Below are positions 8,579 through 22,170 of a DNA stretch of 64,000 bases, piece after piece. Origin of the DNA: Actinomyces marmotae (GTDB lineage: Bacteria > Actinomycetota > Actinomycetes > Actinomycetales > Actinomycetaceae). The notes under the pieces are model-generated. The model was not told the DNA's origin and searched no databases. It worked only from the letters and a program-made list of their open reading frames with translations. Position numbers and translations under genes: made by a program. Location of the stretch: assembly GCF_013177295.1 (NCBI RefSeq), contig NZ_CP053642.1, positions 2,294,001-2,358,000 on the forward strand, given 5' to 3'. Within the stretch, counting starts at the first letter, position 1. Each line of letters begins with the position of its first letter.

Positions 8579-9490
8579 TCAGGAGGCGGGGGAGACGGGG
8601 GCGATGGCCGCGTAGGAGGCGGCGGCGCCGGCGGCGAGGACCGCCGTCGAGCCGGCGCGCATGCCCTCGGCCACGGCCGAGGCGAAGCCGTGCCCCGCGG
8701 CGAGGGCGGCGGCGAGCACGCCGACGCTCGCGTCCCCGGCGCCCGTCGTATCCACCACGGGCCCCAGATCAATGGCCGGCACATGCCCGCTGCCCTCGGC
8801 GCAGGCCCACACCGCCCCGGCGGCGCCGAGCGTGACGAGCACGCCCTCGATCCCCCGCTCACGCAGGGCGGCCGCCGCCGTGATCGCCTCCTCCGGAGTG
8901 CTGGGCGCGGGCGAGCCCAGCACGAGCCCGCACTCGGTCTCATTGACCACGAGCACGTCGACACTGGCCAGGGCGTCCGGCGCGATCGGGTAGACGGGCG
9001 CGAGGTTGAGGACCACGCGGGCACCGGCCCGGTGGGCCCATTCGATGATCTCCTCATTGGTCGCCGCCGGGATCTCCCCCTGGAGGACGATGACGTCATC
9101 GGCGCCCGCATCGATCGCCTCTGCGGCCTGAGCGCCGGTGACGCGGGCGTTGGCGCCGGCGTCGAGGATGATCGTGTTCTCCCCGGCGGCGCTGACGGTG
9201 ATGAACGCGATGCCGGTGGTGATCTCCTCATCGGTGCGCAGCGCGCTCACGTCCACGCCGTGGCTGCGCAGATCCTCGCGCAGGGTGATGCCCGCGGCAT
9301 CCCCGCCGACGCGGCCGACGAGCAGGGCCTCGGCGCCCCCGTGCGCGGCGGCCGCGGCCTGGTTGGCGCCCTTGCCGCCAAGCCGGTAGCTCGTGGACGT
9401 CCCCGCCAGGGTCTCCCCCGGCGCGGGGAAGCGCTCGACGGTGACGGTGATGTCCTGGTTGATCGACCCGACGACGATGACGCGCCCCAT
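8579..9490 (-). CDS. rbsK: Ribokinase (PfkB family)
   Basis: Phosphorylates ribose at C5 with ATP, 303 aa. N-terminal signature VGSINQDITV, PfkB signature 1 around GGKGANQAAAAA, and C-terminal DTTGAGDASVG containing the catalytic Asp (Ser replaces the more usual Phe after GDA). Together with the two nucleoside hydrolases and the NupC-like transporter divergently encoded from 9680, it would convert the ribose freed from nucleosides to ribose-5-phosphate. Start ATG at 9490 follows AAGGAGC at good spacing. A family-A repeat abuts the stop. Confidence 0.9.
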   Translation of the reverse strand: MGRVIVVGSINQDITVTVERFPAPGETLAGTSTSYRLGGKGANQAAAAAHGGAEALLVGRVGGDAAGITLREDLRSHGVDVSALRTDEEITTGIAFITVSAAGENTIILDAGANARVTGAQAAEAIDAGADDVIVLQGEIPAATNEEIIEWAHRAGARVVLNLAPVYPIAPDALASVDVLVVNETECGLVLGSPAPSTPEEAITAAAALRERGIEGVLVTLGAAGAVWACAEGSGHVPAIDLGPVVDTTGAGDASVGVLAAALAAGHGFASAVAEGMRAGSTAVLAAGAAASYAAIAPVSPAS

Positions 9491-9679
9491 GGCATGCAGC
9501 TCCTTCGCTTGGGCGGACGGACTATCAGGGTACCGCCCATTCCCCTGCCATCCCCACCTTTTCTGATGGTCGATGGCCTAGTATGGGCGGTTGTTCAGGG
9601 GGCGCCGGCATGCTCGCCGCATGTCCGGCGCGCGACCGGCGAGTTCCCCCTGGCAGTCACGCTGACAAAGGAGTCGAAT

Positions 9680-10624
9680 GTGACCACCACGATGATCCTC
9701 GACTGCGACCCGGGGCATGATGACGCCATCGCGATCCTCCTCGCCCTGGGAAGCCCCAATGTCGATCTGATCGGCATCACGACGATCGGCGGCAACCACA
9801 GCCTGGACAAGGTCACCTATAACGCCCGCGCCGTCTGCGAGCTCGCGGGCCGCCCGGAGGTGCCCATCCACGCCGGCTGCCGGCGCCCCCTCATCCGCCA
9901 GCCCATCGACGCCGCCTACATCCACGGCGAGACCGGTCTCGACGGCGTCGACCTGCCCGAGCCGTCCCGGCCGCTCGCCGCCCAGCACGCTGTCGACTGG
10001 CTCATCGAGACGATCATGGGCCGTGAGCCCGGGACGATCACGATCGTCCCCACGGGTCCGCTGACGAATATCGCGATGGCGGCCCGCCTGGAGCCGCGCA
10101 TCGTCGCGCGGGTCAAGGAGATCGTCCTGATGGGCGGCGCCTACGGGGTCGGCAACGCGACGCCGGTGGCCGAGTTCAACATCCTGTGCGACCCCGAGGC
10201 CGCCCAGATCGTGTTCAGCGAGTCTTGGCCCGTGACCATGATCGGGCTGGACGTCACCCATCGGGCGCTGTGCACTCCCGAGGTCCAGGCGGCCCTGTGC
10301 GGGGCGAACCCGCGCCTGGCCGATGCCGTCGGCGGGCTCATGGACTTCTTCCGCTCCACCTACCGGGACCAGGAGGCCTTCCCGGATCCGCCCACGCACG
10401 ACCCCTGCGCCGTCGCCCGCGTCATCGACCCGAGCCTCGTCCCCACTAGGCGCTGCCCGATCGACGTCGAACTGCGCGGCGCGCTGACCTACGGGATGAC
10501 CGTGGCCGACATGCGCGCGCTCGTCGACGACTCCGACCCCGCCTGCACCACCCAGGTGGGGATGGGCCTGGACACCAAGCGCTTCTGGGCGCTCGTGGCC
10601 GACGCACTCGCGCGCCTCGGTTGA
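9680..10624 (+). CDS. Inosine/uridine-preferring nucleoside hydrolase (first of two)
   Basis: Hydrolyses nucleosides to base and ribose, 314 aa. The calcium-binding signature is DCDPGHDDA (Asp8, Asp10, Asp14, Asp15). VPTGPLTNIAMA and AEFNILCDPEAA (the EFN/CDPEA patch) also match the IunH/Rih family. The GTG start at 9680 is set by AAAGGAG 6 nt upstream; a much longer in-frame extension upstream is rejected because it is antisense to the ribokinase and M20 genes. First gene of hydrolase-transporter-hydrolase. Confidence 0.92.
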   Translation: MTTTMILDCDPGHDDAIAILLALGSPNVDLIGITTIGGNHSLDKVTYNARAVCELAGRPEVPIHAGCRRPLIRQPIDAAYIHGETGLDGVDLPEPSRPLAAQHAVDWLIETIMGREPGTITIVPTGPLTNIAMAARLEPRIVARVKEIVLMGGAYGVGNATPVAEFNILCDPEAAQIVFSESWPVTMIGLDVTHRALCTPEVQAALCGANPRLADAVGGLMDFFRSTYRDQEAFPDPPTHDPCAVARVIDPSLVPTRRCPIDVELRGALTYGMTVADMRALVDDSDPACTTQVGMGLDTKRFWALVADALARLG

Positions 10625-10670
10625 CACATCCCCTCCCTGACCCCCACACGTCTCTCGAAGGAACCGATCC

Positions 10671-12062
10671 ATGTACCTGGCCATCAACGTCTTGGGCCTC
10701 GCCGTCTTCCTGGCGGCGGGCTGGCTGCTCTCCCATGACCGCAAGAAGATCCCCTGGCAGTCCGTGGCGATCCTGACCGCCCTCAACCTCGTGATCGCCT
10801 GGGTTCTCACGAGTTTCACCTGGGGGCGCGCGGCCGTCCAGGGCGCGGCCGCGGGCTTCAATGAGCTCGTCTCCGTGGCCTGGAAGGGCATCAACTTCGC
10901 CCTGTCGAACTGGGTGGGGGCCGAGGGCGTGAACCCGGCGCCCGTGAACTTCGTGGTCAGCGCCCTGCTGCCGATCCTGCTGGTGGTGCCCGTCTTCGAC
11001 ATCCTCACCTATATCGGTTTCCTGCCCTGGATCATCAAGTGGATCGGCCGGGGGCTCAGCGCGGTCACCCGCCAGCCCAAGTTCGAGGCCTTCTACTCCA
11101 TCGAGATGATGTTCCTGGGCAACACGGAGGCCCTGGCGGTCTCCAAGCTGCAGGTGCAGCGGATGAGCCCGGCGCGCAACGTCGCCATCGCCATGATGTC
11201 GATGAGCTGCGTGACGGCGTCGATCCTGGCGGCCTACATCCAGATCGTTCCGGCGGAGTTCGTGCTGACGGCGGTGCCCATCAACTGCCTCAACGCGCTC
11301 ATCGTCACCTCCATGCTCTACCCCGTCCACGTGCCGCCCGAGGAGGACATCATCGTCACCTACGAGGGAGGCGACGACTCCGGGGACGCCGACGGCGCCC
11401 AGGGCGGCGCGGGCGCCGCCGCGGCCACCAGCGCGGGCGCCGATCCGGCCGCCGCTGGCCCGGGCTCGCCGAGCCGCGGCAACGTCCTCGGAGGCCTGGC
11501 CGCCCTGGCCACCAGGGTCGCGCGCCGCGACCCGGGACGCGCGGCGAGCCGGCCCGCGAAGGAGCCGTTCTTCTCCTTCCTGGGCGACTCGATCCTGGGC
11601 GCGGGCAAGCTCATCCTCATCATCACCGCCAACGTCATCACCTTCGTGGCCCTGGCGGCCCTTATCGACAAGATCCTCGGAGCGATCTGGGAGCCGCTCT
11701 CCCTGGAGTCGGCGCTCGGCGTCGTCATGTACGCGCCCGCGCTCCTGCTGGGCCTGGACACCTCCACCGCCTGGGACATGTCCCAGATCATGGGCCTGAA
11801 GCTGGTCACCAACGAGTTCGTGGCCATGGGGCAGGTGAGCGGTGAGATTAGCGGCTACGCGCGCCACTACCAGGCGGTGGTCACGGTCTTCCTGACGTCC
11901 TTCGCGAACTTCGGGACGCTGGGCATGATCATCGGCTGCTTCAAGGGCCTGGTGGACAAGGAACGCAATGACCTCATCTCCAAGAACGTGGGGCGGATGC
12001 TCCTGTCCGGGATCCTCGTCTCGCTGCTGTCGGCCGGGATGGTCGGCCTGTTCGTCTGGTGA
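10671..12062 (+). CDS. nupC: NupC-type concentrative nucleoside transporter
   Basis: Inner-membrane ion-coupled nucleoside importer, 463 aa. CNT family features: GGTEAL-like FLGNTEALAV, a long N-terminal gate helix region, EFVAMGQVSGEISGYARHYQ near the C-terminus and repeated hydrophobic segments. An unusual stretch of about 75 residues (roughly 225-300), rich in Asp, Ala, Gly and Pro, is inserted between membrane segments, probably as a cytoplasmic loop. The gene lies 46 bp after one nucleoside hydrolase and 14 bp before the next. Confidence 0.9.
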   Translation: MYLAINVLGLAVFLAAGWLLSHDRKKIPWQSVAILTALNLVIAWVLTSFTWGRAAVQGAAAGFNELVSVAWKGINFALSNWVGAEGVNPAPVNFVVSALLPILLVVPVFDILTYIGFLPWIIKWIGRGLSAVTRQPKFEAFYSIEMMFLGNTEALAVSKLQVQRMSPARNVAIAMMSMSCVTASILAAYIQIVPAEFVLTAVPINCLNALIVTSMLYPVHVPPEEDIIVTYEGGDDSGDADGAQGGAGAAAATSAGADPAAAGPGSPSRGNVLGGLAALATRVARRDPGRAASRPAKEPFFSFLGDSILGAGKLILIITANVITFVALAALIDKILGAIWEPLSLESALGVVMYAPALLLGLDTSTAWDMSQIMGLKLVTNEFVAMGQVSGEISGYARHYQAVVTVFLTSFANFGTLGMIIGCFKGLVDKERNDLISKNVGRMLLSGILVSLLSAGMVGLFVW

Positions 12063-12076
12063 GGGAGGAGCAAATC

Positions 12077-13027
12077 ATGACCCGCAAGCTCATTCTGGAC
12101 CTGGACACCGGCATCGATGACGCCCTGGCGATCGCCTACGCCCTGGGCAGCCCGGAGGCCGAGCTCATCGGCATCACCACCACCTACGGCAACGTCCTCG
12201 TGGAGGACTCGGCGCGCAACTCCCTGGCGGTGCTCGACCTGCTCGGAGCGCCGCATGTGCCCGTCTACCCCGGCCTACCTCACGCCCTGGCCCGCGACGG
12301 CTTCGAGGTTCTGGAGATCTCCGCCTTCATCCACGGCCGCAATGGCGTGGGCGATGTGGCGCTCACTCCCTCGCCCCGCGCCGCGGAGGGGACGAGCGCC
12401 GTCGACTTCATCATCGAGGCCTCCCGGACCCACGGGGAGGACCTCGTGTACGTGCCCACGGGTCCGCTGACCAACCTGGCCGCCGCCCTGGAGAAGGACC
12501 CCGGCCTGGCTCAGCGGCTGACCGTGGTGCTCATGGGTGGGGCGCTCACGGTGAGCGGGAATGTCAGCCCGTGGTCGGAGGCAAATATCAGCCAGGACCC
12601 GGAGGCCGCCGACGCCGTCCTGCGCTCGGGGGTGAGCGCGACGATGGTCGGCCTCGACGTCACCCTCCAGACCCTGCTCACCTACGAGCACACGCGGCGC
12701 TGGCGCGATCTGGGCACGGCCGCGGGCACGTTCCTGGCGGATATGACGGACTACTACATCCGGGCCTATGAGACGACGGCGCCCGGGCTCGGCGGCTGCG
12801 GCCTGCACGACCCGTTGGCGGTCGGCGTCGCCGTGGACCCTTCCCTGGTGACGATGCTGCCCATCAATCTCGCGGTGGATCTGGCCGGCCCGACTCGGGG
12901 GCGCACCATCGGGGACGTGGCGCGCCTGAGCGCCCCGAGGACGAGCCGGGCAGCCGTGGCCGTGGACGCCGAGAGGTTCCTCGCCGAGTTCATGTCCCGC
13001 ATCACCGCCTTGGCGCGGGGCCGCTGA
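12077..13027 (+). CDS. Nucleoside hydrolase (second of two)
   Basis: 316-aa ribonucleoside hydrolase with DLDTGIDDALA, VPTGPLTNLAAAL and SEANISQDPEAAD. The pocket motif differs from the first hydrolase (SEANI instead of AEFNI), so the base preference may differ. ATG 12077 follows GGGAGGAG; the upstream gene's stop is 14 bp away, so the two are translated from one message. The 3' end overlaps a bidirectional hairpin. Confidence 0.9.
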   Translation: MTRKLILDLDTGIDDALAIAYALGSPEAELIGITTTYGNVLVEDSARNSLAVLDLLGAPHVPVYPGLPHALARDGFEVLEISAFIHGRNGVGDVALTPSPRAAEGTSAVDFIIEASRTHGEDLVYVPTGPLTNLAAALEKDPGLAQRLTVVLMGGALTVSGNVSPWSEANISQDPEAADAVLRSGVSATMVGLDVTLQTLLTYEHTRRWRDLGTAAGTFLADMTDYYIRAYETTAPGLGGCGLHDPLAVGVAVDPSLVTMLPINLAVDLAGPTRGRTIGDVARLSAPRTSRAAVAVDAERFLAEFMSRITALARGR

Positions 13028-13052
13028 GCGGCGCGGCCCGGGGGCGCTCAGC
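13023..13052. terminator. Bidirectional hairpin spanning two convergent stop codons
   Basis: GCTGAGCG (13023-13030) and CGCTCAGC (13045-13052) are perfect inverted arms. Both stop codons, TGA at 13025-13027 on plus and TGA at 13050-13048 on minus, lie inside the arms. No T-tract on either side, so termination by this hairpin is inferred. Confidence 0.55.
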
Positions 13053-13854
13053 CTTGCTGGGGCATCACGTAGGAGCAGCCCAGGGCGAAGGGGAAGCCGG
13101 GCTTGAGCAGGCAGGCGACGACGGGCTCGGCGAGCTCGATGAGCAGGCCGGCGTCCAGTCCCTGCTCAGCCTCGGGACCAGCGCCGGCCAGGAGGGACTC
13201 GTAGGGGATGGACAGGTCGAGCAGCGACATGCCGCCCCGGCGATCCGCCTTGTCCCAGGCGCCTCCCTCCATCTCCATAAGCGTCCCCAGGTGGAAGCGC
13301 ATGACGCGCTGGGAGTCCACCTCGGAGGGCACGGAGAGGATGTGGTGGGCCTCGGGGTCGCGAGGAGCGCGCAGGGTGAACACGAGGATGGCGCCGTCGC
13401 GCGCCGCCCTCAGCATGAGCCGGGCGATGTGGACGGCGAAGGATGCCGTGTCGAAGCCCCCGCTCATCGCCTCGGGCACGCTCAACGGCCCGCCGAGGGG
13501 GACGAGGACGCCCCTGCCGACGTCATTGATGGCGCGCCGCCCGGTGGGGCCCTCCGCGCGCAGGCGCAGGCCCCCCTCCTCCAGCGTCCCAAACTCGACG
13601 CGCTCAGCCCACCCTTCGGGCACGGAGGAGGGCCCGGGCTCGGTCTCCACGTGCCCCAGGCCCAGGACATCGGCGAGGTCGGTGCCATCGGCGGGCCGGT
13701 ACCAGGCGATCTGATCGCCGTCGAACCACAGGGGGACGACCCCGTTGAAGGGGATGCCGAAGCGCACATGCGCCGGCAGCGGCGGGATCGTCGGCGCTGG
13801 GGCGGGCTCGCCGGTGGGGTCGTCGGCGCTGGGGCCCACGAGGTAGTCGCTCAT
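13048..13854 (-). CDS. Hypothetical protein, acidic cytoplasmic, unknown function
   Basis: 268-aa soluble protein with no signal peptide or membrane segment and no motif I recognise. It opens with a Pro/Glu/Asp linker (residues 1-30), then LPAHVRFGIPFNGVVPLWF, and ends with LKPGFPFALGCSY. Coding is supported by strong GC3 bias, a methionine start at 13854 and the stop meeting the neighbour's stop in the shared hairpin. In-frame codons upstream of 13854 look non-coding. Confidence 0.6.
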   Translation of the reverse strand: MSDYLVGPSADDPTGEPAPAPTIPPLPAHVRFGIPFNGVVPLWFDGDQIAWYRPADGTDLADVLGLGHVETEPGPSSVPEGWAERVEFGTLEEGGLRLRAEGPTGRRAINDVGRGVLVPLGGPLSVPEAMSGGFDTASFAVHIARLMLRAARDGAILVFTLRAPRDPEAHHILSVPSEVDSQRVMRFHLGTLMEMEGGAWDKADRRGGMSLLDLSIPYESLLAGAGPEAEQGLDAGLLIELAEPVVACLLKPGFPFALGCSYVMPQQG

Positions 13855-14195
13855 GGGGCCAGGGTAGCGGGGCGCGCCGGCCTGGCGGATGGGATCACAA
13901 CGGGCCCGAACGAGAGGGCGGCCCGGGCGCCGTCTCCCTTCGGCGTCCGGGCCCGCCCGGCCCGTGTCATGCGGCGCGATCCGCCTTTCCACCCGGCCCA
14001 CCCAGGGCGCGTGATCGGATGCCGCATGGAGGTCGATCAGAAACGATCGCCTCTGCCCGGCGATCGATCAACCTCATGGCTCAAGCATGCTGCGCCGCGG
14101 CTGGTCGCGCCATGGATCGCGCTACCCACCGGGCCGGATGGGCGGGGCCGGCGGAGCCTGCGGACCCGGCGGGGGCGGGCCCCCGCGCGGTCACG
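13855..14195. other. Intergenic region; no gene seen
   Basis: Between the hypothetical gene and nrdF, both minus strand. Apart from the hairpin behind nrdF there is no feature I can support; a few GATCG-containing near-palindromes around 14030-14075 are not distinctive. Confidence 0.5.
14169..14186 (-). terminator. GC-rich hairpin behind nrdF
   Basis: GCGGGGG (14169-14175) and CCCCCGC (14180-14186) form a 7-bp stem with a 4-nt loop, 10 bp after the nrdF stop. No U-tract. Confidence 0.4.
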
Positions 14196-18648
<4,453 letters not shown>

Positions 18649-18741
18649 TCAGGGCATCGGGTATCGCCTCGGCTCCCCCATGGGAACGTCCCCATGAACG
18701 GGTGCCAGAATGCCGGGACCCGCCCCTGATAGCCTCGCGCC

Positions 18742-19815
18742 ATGGCCGGTGGGAGCAGGAGTTCGGGGGCGCCGTCGCTTGGCGATGTCGCCCGCCTGGC
18801 CGGCGTCTCCACGCAGACGGCCTCCCGCGTGTCCATGGGCGCCAGCAATGTTCGCCCGGCCACCCGCGAACGCGTTCTACGGGCCATGAGCCAGCTCGGC
18901 TACTCCCCCAACCGCGCGGCTCAGGCGCTGCGCCTGGGCTCTTTCAAGACCATCGGCGTCCTCACCCAGCAGATCCAGCGCACCGGTGAGGCCCTGACCA
19001 CGGCGGGCGTCGTCGAGGAGGCGACGGACGCGGGCTACGCGGTGAGCCTCGCGCAAGTGGAGCGGCCCGAGTCCGATGACATGCGCGCGGCGGCGGTCCG
19101 GCTTACCCACCAGGCGATCGACGGGCTCGTCGTCGTCCAGGCGGGACGGGCGGGGCGCGAGCACCTCACCCTGCCGCCGACCATGCCCGTGGCCGTCTCG
19201 GACTCCGCGCTCATGGGCCACTACCCCTCGGCCAGCGCGGATCAGGCCGGCGGGGTGCGCGAGGCCGTCGGTCACCTGCTCGCCCTGGGGCACCGGGCCG
19301 TCCATCACGTGGCCGGCCCCGAGGGCTCGCAATCCGCGCTCATCCGCCGCGCCGCATGGGCGGCGAGCCTGCGGGAGGCCGGCGCGCCGGTGCCCGAGCC
19401 GCTGCCCGGGGACTGGAGCGCGGCGTCCGGGTACCGAGCGGGCCTGCGCCTGGCCGCCGACCCCGGGGTGACGGCCGTGCTGTGCGCGAATGACGAGATG
19501 GCGCTCGGCCTCATCCGCGCCATGCACGAACAGGGGCGCTCCGTGCCGGCCGACGTGTCCGTCGTCGGCTTCGACGGGCTGGATCTGGGCGAGTTCAGCT
19601 TCCCGCCGCTGACGACGGTCCGCCAGGACTTCAAGCGCCTTGGGCGGGAGATGGTGCGCCTCGTCCTGGAACAAGTGGCCTCCGGGGTGGGGGATGGCTC
19701 GCGGAGCGTCATCATCCCCACCGAGCTCGTCCTACGGGGCTCGACGGCGCCCCCGAGCGCACGGGCGGGCGGCGGGCGGAGACGGCTGGGGCGTGCGAGC
19801 GCGCCATCGGTGTGA
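18742..19815 (+). CDS. LacI-family transcriptional regulator
   Basis: 357-aa regulator. The N-terminal helix-turn-helix with hinge spans residues 13-60 (LGDVARLAGVSTQTASRV, then GYSPNRAAQALR). A periplasmic-binding-like sugar domain follows, with GLVVVQAG, FDGLDLGEFSFPPLTTV and the usual C-terminal RLGREMVRL. Transcribed away from lacZ with a 222-bp shared control region, so most likely its regulator. Effector not deducible. Confidence 0.92.
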   Translation: MAGGSRSSGAPSLGDVARLAGVSTQTASRVSMGASNVRPATRERVLRAMSQLGYSPNRAAQALRLGSFKTIGVLTQQIQRTGEALTTAGVVEEATDAGYAVSLAQVERPESDDMRAAAVRLTHQAIDGLVVVQAGRAGREHLTLPPTMPVAVSDSALMGHYPSASADQAGGVREAVGHLLALGHRAVHHVAGPEGSQSALIRRAAWAASLREAGAPVPEPLPGDWSAASGYRAGLRLAADPGVTAVLCANDEMALGLIRAMHEQGRSVPADVSVVGFDGLDLGEFSFPPLTTVRQDFKRLGREMVRLVLEQVASGVGDGSRSVIIPTELVLRGSTAPPSARAGGGRRRLGRASAPSV

Positions 19816-19828
19816 GCACAATCGAGTC

Positions 19829-20530
19829 ATGCTGCCCAAGGCCGACGCGTCCAGTGCCCCGCCGATCACCCGCAGCGGCACCGCCGCCGGGCTCGTCTCC
19901 GACCTGGCCGAGCGCCTGGCGCGGCGGGTCGAGCGCGATCCGGGTGGGCGCCTGGTCGTGGGGCTCACGGGGGCGCCGGGATCCGGGAAGTCGACGGCGG
20001 CGCGCGAGCTGACGGGGCTCCTGGCCAAGGCGGGGGCGCTGGCGGGCGAGGTGCCGATGGATGGCTTCCACATGTCCAACGCGGTGCTCGACGAGCTGGG
20101 GCGCCATGGGCGCAAGGGCGCTCCGGACACCTTCGACGTGGGTGGCTACCTGGCGGCCCTGGACCGGGTGCGGCGCGGCGAGGAGGTGCTGGCGCCGGTC
20201 TACCGGCGCGACCTGCATGAGCCGGTGGCCGCGGGCACGCGGGTGTCCGGGGGCGGCGTGGTCGTCACGGAGGGGAATTACCTGGCGCTGGCGGACGGCG
20301 GGTGGCAGGCCGTGCGTGAGCGCATCGACCTGCTCATCATGCTGGTGGTCGGGATCGAGGAGCTGGCCGCCCGGCTCGTGGCGCGGCACATGAGCTTCGG
20401 GCGGGACCGCATCGCCGCGGCGCACTGGGTGCGCGTCGTCGATCTTCCCAACGCCGCGCTGGTGGAGGCCAGCGCCCCCCGGTGCGACGAGCTCTGGACC
20501 TGCGCCCCACCCTCCCACCGAGACCGGTAG
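19829..20530 (+). CDS. Nucleoside/fructose-type P-loop kinase (uridine kinase-like)
   Basis: 233-aa P-loop kinase of the uridine kinase/pantothenate kinase fold. Walker A is GAPGSGKST, then MDGFHM with the base-accepting Asp, and TEGNYLAL before the strand LIMLV. The lid region has RLVARHMSFGR. Many such genes annotated as 'nucleoside/nucleotide kinase family protein' have unknown sugar or vitamin substrates. It starts 13 bp after the LacI gene and ends in a family-A repeat: the TAG stop at 20528-20530 starts on the repeat's last T. Confidence 0.8.
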   Translation: MLPKADASSAPPITRSGTAAGLVSDLAERLARRVERDPGGRLVVGLTGAPGSGKSTAARELTGLLAKAGALAGEVPMDGFHMSNAVLDELGRHGRKGAPDTFDVGGYLAALDRVRRGEEVLAPVYRRDLHEPVAAGTRVSGGGVVVTEGNYLALADGGWQAVRERIDLLIMLVVGIEELAARLVARHMSFGRDRIAAAHWVRVVDLPNAALVEASAPRCDELWTCAPPSHRDR

Positions 20531-20572
20531 AAAACAGCATCGAAACCGGTCGATATCACGATCGAAACCGGT
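20520..20572. repeat. Family A repeat A3 (three tandem units)
   Basis: GAGACCGGT at 20520-20528, then GAAACCGGT at 20542-20550 and 20564-20572, each 22 bp apart. The first unit contains the end of the kinase gene. The A-for-G variant shows the core tolerates a purine change. Confidence 0.8.
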
Positions 20573-20605
20573 TCGGCCCGCTGAGCAACGGCCTACGCTG
20601 GCATC

Positions 20606-20926
20606 ATGCTCGTGGCCTTCTCGGTGTCCCCTTCCACCACCGACGACCCCGATGGGTCACTGTCCGCTGCTGTCGCCCGCGCCGTGCGCGTGTGCCGCGA
20701 TTCGGGCCTGCCATGCGAGACGACGTCGATGTTCACCACCCTGGAGGGCGAGTGGGACGAGTGCATGGCTGTGGTCAAGCGCGCCTGCGAGGCCGTGGGC
20801 GAGGTGAGCCCGCGCGTCAGCCTTGTCCTCAAGGCGGATATCCGACCGGGCTTCACCGGCCAGTTGACCGCGAAAGTCGAGCGGGTGGAGGAGCACCTGC
20901 GCCGGGGGCGCGACGACGTCGGCTGA
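20606..20926 (+). CDS. Thiamine-binding protein, MTH1187/YkoF (DUF77) family
   Basis: 106-aa cytoplasmic protein. VAFSVSPST near the N-terminus, LPCETTSMFTTLEGEWDECM in the middle and VSLVLKADIRPG are typical of the MTH1187 family, whose members fold as ferredoxin-like tetramers and in some cases bind thiamine. Role here unknown. 80 bp downstream of the P-loop kinase, same strand, with a family-A repeat between. Confidence 0.82.
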   Translation: MLVAFSVSPSTTDDPDGSLSAAVARAVRVCRDSGLPCETTSMFTTLEGEWDECMAVVKRACEAVGEVSPRVSLVLKADIRPGFTGQLTAKVERVEEHLRRGRDDVG

Positions 20927-20931
20927 GCCGG

Positions 20932-22044
20932 TCACCGGCGCGCCTCCTCCAGCAGGTCCGCGGCCGGCCCGGGGTTGTTGACAGGCTTGGTGAAGGCGCT
21001 GCTGAGCGCGGCGCTCTCGTCAACCTCCAGCCGCCCGCCCACGCAGGCGTAGGCGAGGTATCCGGTCGGGTGGGTGGCGTCGCCCGCGTGCAGGACGACG
21101 GGGGTCCGGCCGCAGTCGTCGGCGGCGCGCAGGATGTCCACGGCCGTGTCCGCGTCGGGCCCATCCTCGTCACCGCGCAGGCCGCCCACCGTCAGGACGT
21201 GGCCCTTCGTGTGGAGCTCGAGCTCATCGGCGAGCTGGGGGATCCACGGATCGTGGGCGTCCAGGATCCGCCCCACCATGCCCGGCAAGGCGCCCGCCGA
21301 CGGGTCCCCGGGCTCGACGACGACGCGAACCTTCCACCGCCGGGTCTCGGTCCTGAAGACGACGGACCGCATGCCGGTGGGCGGGGCGGAGACGAGGGCG
21401 ACCATCCCCTCGCGTAGGGAGTCCTCGTCAGGGTAGGTCAGGGTGACGACGCCCTCCGAGGTGACGATCGCGCTCCGGGCCCCTCGAGTGTCCACGGTCC
21501 GCGCCGCGTCGATGACCCGCGCCTCGGCGCCGTGGTCAGCGGGCTGCCCGGAGCCGGTGATCTCCAGGGCCATGGGCACGTCCATCACGCCCGTCCTCTC
21601 GACGAGAACCTTGAGCACCGCGTTGACGCTCGGATGCTCGCCCGTCGCCTCAGGGGGAAGGTTCTGGGAGAAGGCGGTACGGACGTCGTCGACGAGGGCG
21701 AGGAGGTCGTCGGTGGCCAGGCCCTCGCGCGGGACCAGGCGCACGCTAAACCTGCTGACATGGGAGGCTCCGGAGCTGCGGACGCGGAAGGAGACGAGCT
21801 CGTCCGCGTGCTCGGCCAGGGCGTCCTCAAGGGCCTGGCCCATCGTCTGATCCGGCGCCCGCCCCGGCGTGGAGGCGGTGGAGGCCGGGGCGGACCTCCA
21901 GTCGAAAGGCATCTCGCGACCCTCGAAGGGGTCCTCCGGGGCCCCACCGGTCCCACGGCCGCTGAGGACGAGAGCCGCGAGCACGAAAGCGGCGGCGATG
22001 ACGGCGGTCCGGAAGACCGGACGTCGGCGGAGCGGGGCATCCAT
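20932..22044 (-). CDS. Membrane-anchored extracytoplasmic protein, unknown function
   Basis: 370 aa with one N-terminal hydrophobic helix (residues ~12-29, VFRTAVIAAAFVLAALVL after a basic start), an Asp/Pro/Thr linker, then a ~300-residue soluble part rich in valine and acidic residues without a motif I can name. Predicted topology is N-in, bulk outside. Convergent with the DUF77 gene, 5 bp from its stop. Confidence 0.6.
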   Translation of the reverse strand: MDAPLRRRPVFRTAVIAAAFVLAALVLSGRGTGGAPEDPFEGREMPFDWRSAPASTASTPGRAPDQTMGQALEDALAEHADELVSFRVRSSGASHVSRFSVRLVPREGLATDDLLALVDDVRTAFSQNLPPEATGEHPSVNAVLKVLVERTGVMDVPMALEITGSGQPADHGAEARVIDAARTVDTRGARSAIVTSEGVVTLTYPDEDSLREGMVALVSAPPTGMRSVVFRTETRRWKVRVVVEPGDPSAGALPGMVGRILDAHDPWIPQLADELELHTKGHVLTVGGLRGDEDGPDADTAVDILRAADDCGRTPVVLHAGDATHPTGYLAYACVGGRLEVDESAALSSAFTKPVNNPGPAADLLEEARR

Positions 22045-22170
22045 AACGACATGGTGTCCAGTGGGCGCGACGAGGTCGATGGGGCGCGATGCCCACGCCC
22101 CCGGGGTGGGGGCCGCGCGCCCGCGCTGGGAGCGGCCGAGGCGGCGGGATGGGCTCGCTCTCAGCGCGGG

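Noticed and set aside
9938..9951. GAGACCGGTCTCGA inside the first nucleoside hydrolase as another family A core
   Set aside because: It is within coding sequence (GETGLDG), a single palindrome without 22-bp repetition, and can arise by codon choice.
6632..10624. A plus-strand open frame of 1330 codons
   Set aside because: Its first 1000 codons are antisense to the M20 and ribokinase genes; only the end, from GTG 9680 with a ribosome site, is a real gene (nucleoside hydrolase).
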